Source: Desulfuromonadaceae bacterium (GTDB lineage Bacteria > Desulfobacterota > Desulfuromonadia > Geobacterales > Pseudopelobacteraceae). From it: a stretch of 64,000 nucleotides of DNA. The DNA lies in contig JAQTXD010000006.1 in the NCBI GenBank assembly GCA_028688955.1, forward strand, positions 1 to 64,000, read 5' to 3'. Below are positions 35,563-44,745 of the stretch, piece after piece; the first letter of the stretch is position 1; every line of letters starts with the position of its first letter. Under the pieces are notes generated by a model. It did not search any database. It was not told where the DNA came from and saw only the letters and a program-made list of their open reading frames with translations. A program made the position numbers and the translations under genes.

Positions 35563-36825
35563 ATGTCTGAAAATATCATCTATGCAGCTTCCTGGTTGAT
35601 TAACCCTGATGCCCCGCCTGTTGCAGGCGGGGCATTGCTCGTTTGTGACGGTACCATCGTTGAAACGGGGCCTCTGGACGCCCTTCGCAGAACCTCCTCC
35701 GCGACGGTACTCAATTTTCCCGACTGTGCGATTCTTCCCGGATTTGTCAACGCACATACTCACCTGGAACTCACCCACTTTCCGTCGTGGCGGCTCCGTT
35801 CGGCAGTTGATTACAATCCTCGTCGCTTTACCGACTGGATCATCCAGTTGATCAAGATTTCCCGTGGCCTGACCGCTGCCGAGTATCCGCCTTCAATTCG
35901 GGAAGGGGTGCGAATGTGTCTGGAATCAGGCACAACGGCGATTGGTGAAATTGTCACAAACCCCTCTCATGCCGGGCTTTATTACGACTCCTCGCTTGCC
36001 GGTCGACTCTACTTTGAATTGCTGGGCCAGGAAGCGGGGCACTTCAAGGGGAAGTTGACCGCTGCAACGACTGCGGCGCTCCAGGATGAGGCATCTCCCC
36101 TCCTGACCGGCCTCTCTCCTCACTCACCCTACACCATCGGGCAGGAATATCTTGCCGCGATTCATGACACCGCAGCGGCGCACGTTCTGCCGCTCTCCAT
36201 TCATCTCTCGGAGTCGCAATCCGAAACAGACTTCATTTTTGACGGCGGCGGTGATCTGGCCACTGACTTCTATCCATTTGTCGGGTGGGAGCGCTTTCGT
36301 GGACGCCCGGCCCGGTGCAGTTCCACAGAGCTTCTTGACCGGAACGGCTTACTGACGCCGACAACGGTTGCGGTACACTGTGTTCATGTTTCTCTGGCTG
36401 ATGCCCATATTCTCAAAACTCGCGGCACTTCGGTTGCGCTCTGTCCCCGCAGTAATGATCTTCTTGATGTCGGGCGTGCCCCGGTTGCCCTGCTGAAGAA
36501 AGTCGGTATTCCTCTGGCGCTGGGGACCGATTCTCTGGCGAGCAATAATTCACTGTCACTGTGGGACGAGTTGCGCTTTGCTCTGGAAACATTTTCTGCT
36601 GATCTTTCAGAGGAAGACGTGTTGCGGATGGTTACGACCGGCGGTGCTGCAGCACTTGGTATTTCGGCTTCATGCGGGATATTGGCGACGGGGAGGCGTG
36701 CTGATTTTCAGGTTGTCGGGAGCTGTCCAACCGGCAACACTGCCGCCGTACTGAAGCAGGTTATGCGCGAGGGGGTCGTTCAGGAGGTCTTCGTCGGAGG
36801 GGTGCCCTATAGCGCAGGAATGTAA
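35563..36825 (+). CDS. Amidohydrolase, possible aminofutalosine deaminase
   Basis: A 420-residue metal-dependent deaminase of the amidohydrolase superfamily. The metal and substrate residues appear as GFVNAHTHLEL, LSIHLSESQSE, VHCVHVS and ALGTDSLASNNSLSLWDE. The pattern fits the SAH/MTA/aminofutalosine deaminase group. In bacteria using the futalosine route to menaquinone such an enzyme (MqnX) is needed, so this is a reasonable but unproven assignment; no other mqn gene lies here. A start at ATG 35563 follows GAGGTG by 5 bases. Confidence 0.82.
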   Translation: MSENIIYAASWLINPDAPPVAGGALLVCDGTIVETGPLDALRRTSSATVLNFPDCAILPGFVNAHTHLELTHFPSWRLRSAVDYNPRRFTDWIIQLIKISRGLTAAEYPPSIREGVRMCLESGTTAIGEIVTNPSHAGLYYDSSLAGRLYFELLGQEAGHFKGKLTAATTAALQDEASPLLTGLSPHSPYTIGQEYLAAIHDTAAAHVLPLSIHLSESQSETDFIFDGGGDLATDFYPFVGWERFRGRPARCSSTELLDRNGLLTPTTVAVHCVHVSLADAHILKTRGTSVALCPRSNDLLDVGRAPVALLKKVGIPLALGTDSLASNNSLSLWDELRFALETFSADLSEEDVLRMVTTGGAAALGISASCGILATGRRADFQVVGSCPTGNTAAVLKQVMREGVVQEVFVGGVPYSAGM

Positions 36826-36893
36826 GTCGCAGGTCCCCGGTGAAACGGGAGCCGATGGTTATTTTCGCGGATCAAACGTTTGTCGCAGATGAT

Positions 36894-36922
36894 GTCCCCG
36901 CTCGGATCACCCAAGCGGGGAC
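36894..36922. terminator. Stem-loop between convergent genes (possible terminator)
   Basis: Perfect 9-bp arms at 36894-36902 and 36914-36922 with an 11-base loop lie between the end of the amidohydrolase and the end of lspA. No T-run follows on either strand, so termination is uncertain. Confidence 0.45.
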
Positions 36923-36933
36923 GGGACAGGTGG

Positions 36934-37428
36934 TCACCGTTTCCCGGTATCAGCTTTCAATCGCTTCTCTTCCCCTATCATATCGATCGCCAGCAGAAAC
37001 ACTCCGACGCAGATCAGAGAATCAGCCACGTTGAAGGCGGGCCAGTGGTGCCGATACCAGTGTGCGTCGAGAAAGTCGATAACTTCACCCAGGCGGACCC
37101 GGTCAATGAGGTTGCCGACTGCTCCGGAAAAAATCAGCGCCAGTGAAATATGTGCCAATTTCTGATCATCGCGCAGTTTACGAAAGGCGATCAGAATAAC
37201 GAGTGCCGCAATCAGCGAGACCGTGATGAAAAACGGTAGCCGCCATGACGTGTTGGAGAGGAAGCTGAAAGCCGCTCCCTTATTCCTGACGTAGGTGATG
37301 TGGAAAAAATGTTCAATTATCGGGATCGAGTCAAACAACTGCATGCTGCTGTCAACGACTGCCTTGGTAATCTGGTCAATAATGATGCCGACGATGGCGA
37401 TGGTGGCAAAAAGTGGCCATCGTTTCAT
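36934..37428 (-). CDS. lspA: Lipoprotein signal peptidase
   Basis: A 164-residue inner-membrane aspartyl protease with four helices. The catalytic Asp pair is in GNLIDRVRLG and FNVADSLI. It cleaves diacylglyceryl-modified prolipoproteins at the conserved Cys; at least two lipoproteins are encoded further on. ATG at 37428 overlaps the ileS stop by 4 bases (ATGA), a common coupling. An upstream extension to 37506 would lie wholly in ileS. Confidence 0.96.
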   Translation of the reverse strand: MKRWPLFATIAIVGIIIDQITKAVVDSSMQLFDSIPIIEHFFHITYVRNKGAAFSFLSNTSWRLPFFITVSLIAALVILIAFRKLRDDQKLAHISLALIFSGAVGNLIDRVRLGEVIDFLDAHWYRHHWPAFNVADSLICVGVFLLAIDMIGEEKRLKADTGKR

Positions 37429-40199
37429 AGTATGGCCTGTGTACATTTTGGGCAGATGGTTGGGTGGTCGGTGGCAGTACCCAACTCTTCGCTGTAATAC
37501 CAGCACCGCTCACATTTTACGCCTGGAGCTGCTGTTACCTGGACTTTCAGGCCTTCCAGCGTTTCTGATGCCCAGAAGTCGCCTTCCAATTCCGTTGCCA
37601 GAGTTGCTTTGGAGACAATAAAAATACTGTTCAGTTCGGTTGCGTAGTTTTGGAGAAAGCCGAACAGCTCAGGAGGTGCGGCGATGAATACCGCCGCATC
37701 CAGAGAGTGGCCGATGGTTTTGGCAACCCGTGCGAGTTCCAGTGCCTTTGATACATCTGAGCGCACTTTAATGATGCGATCCCAGCGCATTGCCAGGGTA
37801 TCATCGAGACACTCAGGGTTTCTGGGCGGGAACTCCGCCAGGTGGACGCTTTCCTCACGTTCTCCCGGCATGAACTGCCATACCTCATCCGCAGTGAATG
37901 AGAGTACGGGGGCGAGAATCCGCACCAGCGTATCAAGAATACGATACATGACCGTCTGGGCACTCAAGCGCTCCAGGGAGCTTGCCTTGCTTGTGTACAT
38001 ACGGTCCTTGAGGATATCCAGATAGAAGGAGCTCATCTCGGTCGTACAAAAGCCATTGACTTCCTGATATATGACATGGAACTCCAGCGCCTGATAGGCT
38101 CCCAAAACCCGTTCTTTCAGGATTTCGAGCTGATGCAGAGCCCACCGGTCAATTTCCGGCATCTCTGAAACCGGAACAGATTGGGTTGCCGGATCAAACG
38201 TGCTGATGTTGCCGAGAATATAGCGGCAGGTGTTGCGGATTCGTCGATAGGCCTCTGCAACCCTGGTCAGGATCTCCTCGGATATGCGGTTGTCATCCCG
38301 GTAGTCCTGGGCGGAAACCCAGAGACGCAGGACGTCGGCACCGAATTTCTTGATGACATCCTCGGGTGCCACGACATTACCCATTGATTTGCTCATTTTG
38401 CGTCCCTGGCCATCCAGCACGAAGCCGTGGGTCAACACGCTTTTATACGGCGCAACTCCCCGGGTGCCGACGCTTTCAAGCAGGGATGAATGGAACCAGC
38501 CCCGATGCTGGTCACTCCCCTCCAGATACATGTCAGCAGGGGAACGAAGCGTGGAATGCGGCTCCAGGACGGCTGCATGGGAAACACCGGAGTCAAACCA
38601 GACGTCAAGGATATCGTTTTCTTTCTCAAAAGATGCCGCGCCGCATTTCGGACAGACCGATCCGGCGGGGAGCAGCTGTTCGGCACTCCAGTCGAACCAG
38701 ACATCGGAACTCTCTTTTTTGAAAATTCCGGCAATATGATCCATGACGGTGCCGTCGGCAATGTATTCACCGCAGGCGGTACAGGAAAATGCCGTGATCG
38801 GCACACCCCAGGATCGCTGGCGGGAAACGCACCAGTCGGGGCGATTCTCGATCATGCCGTAGATCCGCTCCCGTCCCCATTTCGGAATCCACTGGACCTG
38901 GTCAATCGCTTTCAGTGCCTTGTCACGCAGATCATTGGCCTTCATGCTGATGAACCATTGCTCCGTGGCGCGGAAGATGATCGGTTTTTTGCAGCGCCAG
39001 CAATGGGGGTAGGAGTGGCTGATCTTGGCTGTCTGGAGCAGTGCGCCGACTTCAATCAGTCTGTCAATTACGCTCTGGTTTGCAGGAAATACCTGCTGCC
39101 CGCCGAAAAACTCGACGTTTGCCAGATATTTTCCGTGGTTGTCAACCGGGTTGTATATCTCCAGCCCCTCTTTGAGTGCCAGCTCATAGTCTTCCTGGCC
39201 GTGGCCGGGAGCAGTATGGACGCAGCCGGTGCCGGCTTCCAGTGTTACGTGCTCGCCCAGCAGTACGATGGAGTCGCGGTTATAAAACGGGTGCGAGCAC
39301 CGCATCCGCTCCAGTACCCCCGCTTTAAATGTTGTGATAACAACACCGGTCAGGCCGACCGCCGCAAGAAATGAATCTTTGAGCCCTTCCGCAACAATCA
39401 GAATGCCCTTCTCTGTTTCCAGCGCCACGTACTCGAATTCCGGATGGAGTGCCACCGCCAGGTTGGCCGGGATGGTCCATGGAGTCGTTGTCCAGATGAC
39501 AATGTAGGCCTGTTTGCCGGCAAGCTCCGGGATAGCGGCTGTCAGGTCATCCCGCAGGGCGAAACGGACATAAATAGATGGAGAGGTGTGATCGGCATAT
39601 TCGACTTCGGCTTCTGCCAGAGCCGTTACGCATGAGGAGCACCAGTGCACCGGTTTGCGGCCTCGATACAATCCGCCATTGTGGGCAAACCGGGCAAGTT
39701 CGCCTGCCGTCAGCCCCTCATATTCGTAGTTCATGGTCAAATAGGGCTTTTCCCAATCACCAAGAATGCCGAGGCGCTTGAATTCCTCTTTCTGAATAGT
39801 GACGAATTTAGCGGCATAGCTCCGGCATTCGCGGCGCATCTCCAGTTTGCTCATCTGATGTTTCTTGGATCCCAGGTTCTTTTCCACCTGCAGTTCGATC
39901 GGCAGCCCGTGGCAGTCCCACCCCGGCACATAGGGGGCGTGGAATCCCTCCATACGTTTGACTTTAAGCACGATGTCCTTAAGGGTCTTGTTGAGGGCGT
40001 GGCCGATATGGATATGTCCGTTTGCGTAGGGAGGGCCATCATGAAGGACGTAGAGCGGTTTGGTCGTGCCGGCCGCTTCCAGCTTGGCATAGAGCCCGCT
40101 CTGCTCCCATTTTGCGAGCATTTCCGGTTCACGCTGATTCAGGTTGGCTTTCATCGGGAACTCGGTCTGTGGCAGGTTGAGAGTATCTTTATATTCCAT
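37425..40199 (-). CDS. ileS: Isoleucyl-tRNA synthetase
   Basis: A 924-residue class I synthetase. HIGH motif region is PPYANGHIHIGHALN, KMSKS is seen as GRKMSKSMGN, and the editing domain lies between. The C-terminal zinc finger is CERCWYYSEELG then CPKC. It charges tRNA-Ile and edits valine. Followed by lspA with a 4-base overlap. The 180-base spacer to divergent mreB should hold both promoters; no T-box structure is apparent. Confidence 0.98.
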   Translation of the reverse strand: MEYKDTLNLPQTEFPMKANLNQREPEMLAKWEQSGLYAKLEAAGTTKPLYVLHDGPPYANGHIHIGHALNKTLKDIVLKVKRMEGFHAPYVPGWDCHGLPIELQVEKNLGSKKHQMSKLEMRRECRSYAAKFVTIQKEEFKRLGILGDWEKPYLTMNYEYEGLTAGELARFAHNGGLYRGRKPVHWCSSCVTALAEAEVEYADHTSPSIYVRFALRDDLTAAIPELAGKQAYIVIWTTTPWTIPANLAVALHPEFEYVALETEKGILIVAEGLKDSFLAAVGLTGVVITTFKAGVLERMRCSHPFYNRDSIVLLGEHVTLEAGTGCVHTAPGHGQEDYELALKEGLEIYNPVDNHGKYLANVEFFGGQQVFPANQSVIDRLIEVGALLQTAKISHSYPHCWRCKKPIIFRATEQWFISMKANDLRDKALKAIDQVQWIPKWGRERIYGMIENRPDWCVSRQRSWGVPITAFSCTACGEYIADGTVMDHIAGIFKKESSDVWFDWSAEQLLPAGSVCPKCGAASFEKENDILDVWFDSGVSHAAVLEPHSTLRSPADMYLEGSDQHRGWFHSSLLESVGTRGVAPYKSVLTHGFVLDGQGRKMSKSMGNVVAPEDVIKKFGADVLRLWVSAQDYRDDNRISEEILTRVAEAYRRIRNTCRYILGNISTFDPATQSVPVSEMPEIDRWALHQLEILKERVLGAYQALEFHVIYQEVNGFCTTEMSSFYLDILKDRMYTSKASSLERLSAQTVMYRILDTLVRILAPVLSFTADEVWQFMPGEREESVHLAEFPPRNPECLDDTLAMRWDRIIKVRSDVSKALELARVAKTIGHSLDAAVFIAAPPELFGFLQNYATELNSIFIVSKATLATELEGDFWASETLEGLKVQVTAAPGVKCERCWYYSEELGTATDHPTICPKCTQAIL

Positions 40200-40298
40200 G
40201 GGATGCTGTCTCCGTTTCTGGTTCGTTAAAACTGAACCAAACTACAGATATGTGGACAGAATGTCAAGAAATCGGGCGTACGTTCGAATTATTCCTTC

Positions 40299-40328
40299 TT
40301 GCATTACCTGTCAAGACTCTGCTATTAT
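40299..40328 (+). promoter_or_regulatory. Putative sigma-70 promoter of mreB
   Basis: TTGCAT at 40299-40304, an 18-base spacer and TATTAT at 40323-40328, about 50 bases before the mreB ATG. Direct observation; activity inferred. Confidence 0.45.
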
Positions 40329-40379
40329 TTCCAGCCATTTTACCCACTTGATTTGAAACAGTGAAAGGATCACCCCGTA

Positions 40380-41423
40380 ATGTTGAAAATGTTTGATTAT
40401 CTGTTCGGAATGTTCTCCAACGACCTTGCAATCGACCTTGGTACCGCTAACACCCTGGTATACCTGAAGGGTAAGGGGATTGTCGTCCGCGAACCGTCGG
40501 TTGTTGCGGTGCAGAAAATGCCGAATGGCCAGCAGAAGGTGCTTAAGGTCGGCATGGAAGCCAAGCAGATGCTCGGCCGGACTCCCGGTTCCATTACCGC
40601 CATCCGTCCCATGAAGGATGGGGTTATCGCTGATTTTGATATAACTGAAGAGATGCTGCGTTATTTTATTCACAAGGTCCATAACCGCAAAACCCTCGTT
40701 CGTCCCCGTATTGTCATCTGTGTCCCCTCCGGCATCACCCAGGTTGAAAAACGTGCGGTCAAGGAATCGGCTGAATCAGCCGGTGCCCGTGAGGTCTACC
40801 TGATTGAGGAACCGATGGCGGCAGCCATAGGTGCCGGACTGCCCATTACGGAAGCGTCAGGGAACATGATTGTCGATATAGGAGGCGGCACGACAGAAGT
40901 TGCCGTTATTTCCCTGGCCGGTATCGTCTATGCCCAGTCAACCCGTATGGGAGGCGACAAGATGGATGAGGCTATTGTCCAGTACATCCGTAAAAAATAT
41001 AACCTGCAGATCGGTGAGCGCTGGGCCGAGAAGATCAAGATAGACATCGGTGAAGCCTATCCCGGCCCGGAAACTCTGGAAATGGAGGTCAAGGGGCGTG
41101 ATCTTGTTTCCGGCATACCTAAAACCATCAAAGTCAATTCTGACGAGATACGTGAAGCGCTCAAAGAGGCTGTTAACTCAATCGTCGATACGGTGAGGAT
41201 CTGTCTGGAGAAAACACCACCGGAACTGGCAGCCGATATTGTTGATCAGGGGATTTTCCTTGCCGGCGGCGGTGCCCTGCTGCGCAACCTTGACCTGCTC
41301 CTTCGCGAAGTAACTAAAGTGCCGGTACTTATCGCTGAAAACCCTCTCGACTGCGTCTGCCTTGGCTCCGGACTTGTACTGGACGAACTTGACCTGCTGC
41401 GTCGTGTTGCCATTTCATCCTGA
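40380..41423 (+). CDS. mreB: Rod-shape determining actin homologue MreB
   Basis: A 347-residue bacterial actin. The N-terminal phosphate-1 loop is [17 protein letters not shown], the phosphate-2 loop is [16 protein letters not shown] and the adenosine motif is [11 protein letters not shown]. The membrane-binding N-terminus ([12 protein letters not shown]) is amphipathic. It polymerises on the inner membrane and directs lateral cell-wall synthesis. AAAGGA lies 10 bases before the ATG. mreC, mreD and other shape genes are not next to it; a glycosyltransferase-like gene follows. Confidence 0.97.
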   Translation: MLKMFDYLFGMFSNDLAIDLGTANTLVYLKGKGIVVREPSVVAVQKMPNGQQKVLKVGMEAKQMLGRTPGSITAIRPMKDGVIADFDITEEMLRYFIHKVHNRKTLVRPRIVICVPSGITQVEKRAVKESAESAGAREVYLIEEPMAAAIGAGLPITEASGNMIVDIGGGTTEVAVISLAGIVYAQSTRMGGDKMDEAIVQYIRKKYNLQIGERWAEKIKIDIGEAYPGPETLEMEVKGRDLVSGIPKTIKVNSDEIREALKEAVNSIVDTVRICLEKTPPELAADIVDQGIFLAGGGALLRNLDLLLREVTKVPVLIAENPLDCVCLGSGLVLDELDLLRRVAISS

Positions 41424-41434
41424 TTCTCGCCTGA

Positions 41435-41473
41435 GGTTCATGGAGCTCGGAATTGAACCGGTCTCCATGAACC
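41435..41473 (+). other. Long stem-loop after mreB
   Basis: Perfect 11-bp inverted arms at 41435-41445 and 41463-41473 with a 17-base loop, 11 bases after the mreB stop. No T-run follows. It may be a factor-dependent terminator or a stabilising 3' end. Confidence 0.55.
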
Positions 41474-41501
41474 CCGGGTGCTGATCCCTTTCACTCCAGC
41501 C

Positions 41502-42569
41502 ATGACTTTCCCTGCAATTGATATTCTCGTTCCGGTGTGGAACAACCTCTTTGAAACTCGCGCCTGCCTTGCGGATATACTTGCGCATTCTTCCGGAGCA
41601 CGTCTGATCATTGTCGATAATGGCAGCAGTCGTGAGACGGAACTGATGCTTGAGGAGTTTTCCGAACCCCTGGGCGATCAGGGACTGTTTATCAAATCAG
41701 AAAAAAATATCGGACTTGTCGCCGCCATCAACATGGGTCTGGCCCGCTCGGATAACGAGTACACCGTTATAGTCCGTCCACACGTTACTGTCAGGGCCGG
41801 CTGGCTCGATGCATTGGTGAACACGGCAAATACGACCGGAGCCGGGATCGTCTCGCCACTGTTCAATGGTTCTGATGCGCCAGACCTGCCGGAACTTGCT
41901 CCCGGCTGCTCTGTCATGGAGAGTTGTACGGTTTCGTTTGATACACTCCTGATGCGAACCGAGATGCGTATGGTTGCCGGTACATTTGATGATCAGCTCG
42001 ATGGCAACGAATGGTGCATGAAAGAATATGTGCGCCGGGTAGCTGCGTTCGGGTATCGCACCTGTCTTACCGGCCTGACTCGCGTTTCCTGTGCCCGTGC
42101 CCAACAATTTGGTTCAGTGCAACGTCGCAACGAGATGATTCAGAACAGCCGTTCGGCGTATGTTGCCCGATGGGGGATTGCCCGCCATTATTGTGTGTAT
42201 TTCGGTGCCGAGGCTGAGGCCGGAACTCTCGGCGATTGCATCTCATCCATCCTGGAGGGTGCCCGACAGGGGCATACGTTTACGCTCCTGCTGCATCGTC
42301 GCCAGTATTCAGGTTTTCGGAAAATGGGGTGGAACGGCCTGCATACCGGGATAGATCTGCGTCAGATATCAGTATTGATGCCGCAGAGGGATCTTCAGCG
42401 AAAAGTGGCGACATTGCGGAGTGCTTCACCGGATATGCTTGCCGTGCGAGGATGTCCCGGGATCGATTTCCCGGGCTTTGACGCTACGATTACGCTGGAC
42501 GAGATGCTCTCCGGCATTCAGCTGCAGACAACCAGCCGGGGTACAAAAAATCAGGAGGAACATGAATGA
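41502..42569 (+). CDS. GT2-like glycosyltransferase family protein
   Basis: A 355-residue protein with a GT-A type nucleotide-sugar fold at the N-terminus: IDILVPVWNNLFETRACL, LIIVDNGSS and KNIGLVAAINMGLARSDNEY. The DxD position is replaced by VIVRPHVTV, so metal binding may be altered. The C-terminal 150 residues are not recognised. ATG at 41502 is chosen; GTG at 41478 is in frame, and neither has a good ribosome site. The stop overlaps gmhA by 4 bases, which ties it to LPS heptose synthesis. Target sugar is unknown. Confidence 0.82.
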   Translation: MTFPAIDILVPVWNNLFETRACLADILAHSSGARLIIVDNGSSRETELMLEEFSEPLGDQGLFIKSEKNIGLVAAINMGLARSDNEYTVIVRPHVTVRAGWLDALVNTANTTGAGIVSPLFNGSDAPDLPELAPGCSVMESCTVSFDTLLMRTEMRMVAGTFDDQLDGNEWCMKEYVRRVAAFGYRTCLTGLTRVSCARAQQFGSVQRRNEMIQNSRSAYVARWGIARHYCVYFGAEAEAGTLGDCISSILEGARQGHTFTLLLHRRQYSGFRKMGWNGLHTGIDLRQISVLMPQRDLQRKVATLRSASPDMLAVRGCPGIDFPGFDATITLDEMLSGIQLQTTSRGTKNQEEHE

Positions 42570-43135
42570 TAACGGAAATTGCAGTCCAATTGGCATCCCA
42601 CCGGGACGTTATCAGCCGGATAGAACAGGAACTGTCACCTCTGATTGCCGAAATGGTGACGCTGCTTGTGGATACGTTTGACCGCGGCGGTAAGCTGCTG
42701 GTGATGGGTAATGGCGGTTCTGCCGCTGATGCTCAGCATTTTGTCGCTGAAATTGTCGGGCGTTTCAAGATGGAGCGACGGGGATTGCCCGCAATTGCTC
42801 TCTCAACCGACACGTCGATTTTAACCGCCATCGGCAACGATTACGGTTTCGAGCGGGTGTTCAGCCGACAGGTTGAAGCTCTTGCAGCACCGGGGGATCT
42901 GGTGGTCGGCATTTCTACCAGCGGAAATTCTCCAAACGTCCAGTGCGCACTTGAGCTGGCGCGTGAAATGGGGTGCCGCACCGTCGGCCTGCTCGGCAGG
43001 GACGGTGGGTCAATCAAGGATGTCTGCACCCTCGCTCTGATTGTACCGACCATGGATACGCCGCGGGTGCAGGAAGGGCACATTACCATCATTCATATCG
43101 TCTGCGATCTGCTTGAAAAGAAGATGTTTACCTGA
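42566..43135 (+). CDS. gmhA: Phosphoheptose isomerase
   Basis: A 189-residue SIS-domain enzyme. The phosphosugar site is LLVMGNGGSAADAQHFVAEI, later GISTSGNSPNV, and the metal and catalytic His is in EGHITIIHIVCDLLE. It turns sedoheptulose 7-phosphate into D-glycero-manno-heptose 7-phosphate, the first step of ADP-heptose synthesis for the LPS inner core. AGGAGG lies 8 bases before the ATG, which overlaps the upstream stop as ATGA. The next gene, hldE, performs the following two steps. Confidence 0.96.
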   Translation: MITEIAVQLASHRDVISRIEQELSPLIAEMVTLLVDTFDRGGKLLVMGNGGSAADAQHFVAEIVGRFKMERRGLPAIALSTDTSILTAIGNDYGFERVFSRQVEALAAPGDLVVGISTSGNSPNVQCALELAREMGCRTVGLLGRDGGSIKDVCTLALIVPTMDTPRVQEGHITIIHIVCDLLEKKMFT

Positions 43136-43164
43136 TATTCCAACTTTGCTCTCAGGGAGGTCGT

Positions 43165-44643
43165 GTGGATCGAACCGCTGTTGAAACTCTTTTTGCTCAT
43201 TCAGCAAAATTACGCTGTCTGGTCGTCGGTGACCTGATGCTGGACGAATACCTGTGGGGGAAGACCGACCGCATTTCTCCGGAAGCGCCGGTGCAGGTTG
43301 TAGACGTTATCCGGGAAGAACTCCGTTTAGGAGGCGCAGGTAACGTTGTGCATAATCTGGCTGGGCTCGGGGCGCAGGTTTCGGTCTGTTCTGTCGTTGG
43401 TGATGATCAGAACGGCCGTGAACTGCTGGGGCAGTTCTGTCATCATCATATTGATACGCAGGCAATATTCTTCGATCATAATCGTCGCACCAGCCGGAAG
43501 ACGAGAGTCGTTGCGTCACATCAGCAGATTGTACGCATTGACAGAGAGTCACGGGAAGCGCTTCCGGCAGCTGTTGAACAGCAGCTGAGTCACTGGATCA
43601 CCGCCCATGCGAGCGAATATAACGTCATCGTGCTCTCTGATTACAACAAGGGAGTATTGACTCCTGCCGTTATCTCTGCGGCGATAGCTGCGGCAGCGTC
43701 CGCTGGTATACCGGTGCTGATTGATCCGAAGGGAACAGATTATACCCGCTACTCCGGGGCTACGCTGCTGACACCAAATCGTAAGGAAGCCGAGGCCGCT
43801 TCCGGTATTTCAATTACTGATGCCGCGTCTCTGGCAGAGGCAGCCGGTGTCATCATGGCCGCGACCGGATTGAATCATTTACTGATTACCCGCAGCGAGG
43901 AGGGGATGTCACTATTCTCCCGAGGCGGCGAAATTGTTCATATTCCGACGGTAGCCCGCGAGGTTTTTGATGTATCAGGTGCCGGTGATACCGTACTTGC
44001 TGCGTTGGCGGTCGGTATCGCCTCTGGTTTCAGCATGTCTGAATCTGCCAGACTTGCCAATGTTGCCGCGGGGATTGCTGTCGGCAAACTGGGGACTTCG
44101 ATTGTAACACCTCAGGAAATAATAGATGCCGTTTCGCTGGTGCACAAAGACAGTCACACAAAGATAAAGAGTCTTGAAGTACTGACAACTCTGATTGCAG
44201 CCGAGAAAAACAGGGGTAAACGGGTTGTTTTCACCAATGGCTGTTTTGATCTTCTGCACGCTGGGCATGTAAAATATCTGCAGAAAGCACGGAGTCTGGG
44301 TGATCTGTTGGTGCTCGGACTAAACAGCGATGCTTCGGTGCGCCGCCTGAAGGGTCCAAAGAGGCCGCTGATTGACCAGGAGGAGCGAGCCCATCTTTTG
44401 GCTGCCCTGGATTGCATCGATTACGTCGTTGTTTTTGACGAGGATACCCCGCTGGAGCTGATCACTGCCCTCAAACCATATATTCTGGTGAAGGGGGGAG
44501 ATTATTCGCTGGATGGGGTGGTCGGGAGGGATATTGTTGAATCATACGGTGGTCGCGTGGAGTTGGTCACCTTTGTGGACGGAAAATCGACCTCAAATAT
44601 CATCGAGCGTATCATGGAACTGTATTCAGCCGAACCGTCGTAG
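43165..44643 (+). CDS. hldE: Bifunctional heptose kinase / adenylyltransferase HldE
   Basis: A 492-residue fusion. Residues ~1-320 are a ribokinase-type sugar kinase (VVGDLMLDEYLWG, the catalytic Asp in VSGAGDTVLAALA). Residues ~345-490 form a nucleotidyltransferase with TNGCFDLLHAGHVKYLQKA (the HxGH motif). It makes heptose bisphosphate and then ADP-heptose. The start is GTG at 43165 with GGAGG only 4 bases away; GTG at 43163 is out of frame. The phosphatase GmhB between these steps is not adjacent. It ends the cluster mreB-GT-gmhA-hldE. Confidence 0.96.
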   Translation: MDRTAVETLFAHSAKLRCLVVGDLMLDEYLWGKTDRISPEAPVQVVDVIREELRLGGAGNVVHNLAGLGAQVSVCSVVGDDQNGRELLGQFCHHHIDTQAIFFDHNRRTSRKTRVVASHQQIVRIDRESREALPAAVEQQLSHWITAHASEYNVIVLSDYNKGVLTPAVISAAIAAAASAGIPVLIDPKGTDYTRYSGATLLTPNRKEAEAASGISITDAASLAEAAGVIMAATGLNHLLITRSEEGMSLFSRGGEIVHIPTVAREVFDVSGAGDTVLAALAVGIASGFSMSESARLANVAAGIAVGKLGTSIVTPQEIIDAVSLVHKDSHTKIKSLEVLTTLIAAEKNRGKRVVFTNGCFDLLHAGHVKYLQKARSLGDLLVLGLNSDASVRRLKGPKRPLIDQEERAHLLAALDCIDYVVVFDEDTPLELITALKPYILVKGGDYSLDGVVGRDIVESYGGRVELVTFVDGKSTSNIIERIMELYSAEPS

Positions 44644-44745
44644 ACCTACATTTATGCTGAACTATATAATCTTATCTGGTCTTCGGTGCAGCTTTCTGTT
44701 AAGAGAACACATTCTATGATCACTGGACTGTAGACAGGAGCTGCT

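Noticed and set aside
40200-40379. Possible tRNA because of a GTTCGAATT sequence
   Set aside because: No acceptor stem or anticodon arm can be formed around it; it is intergenic promoter DNA.
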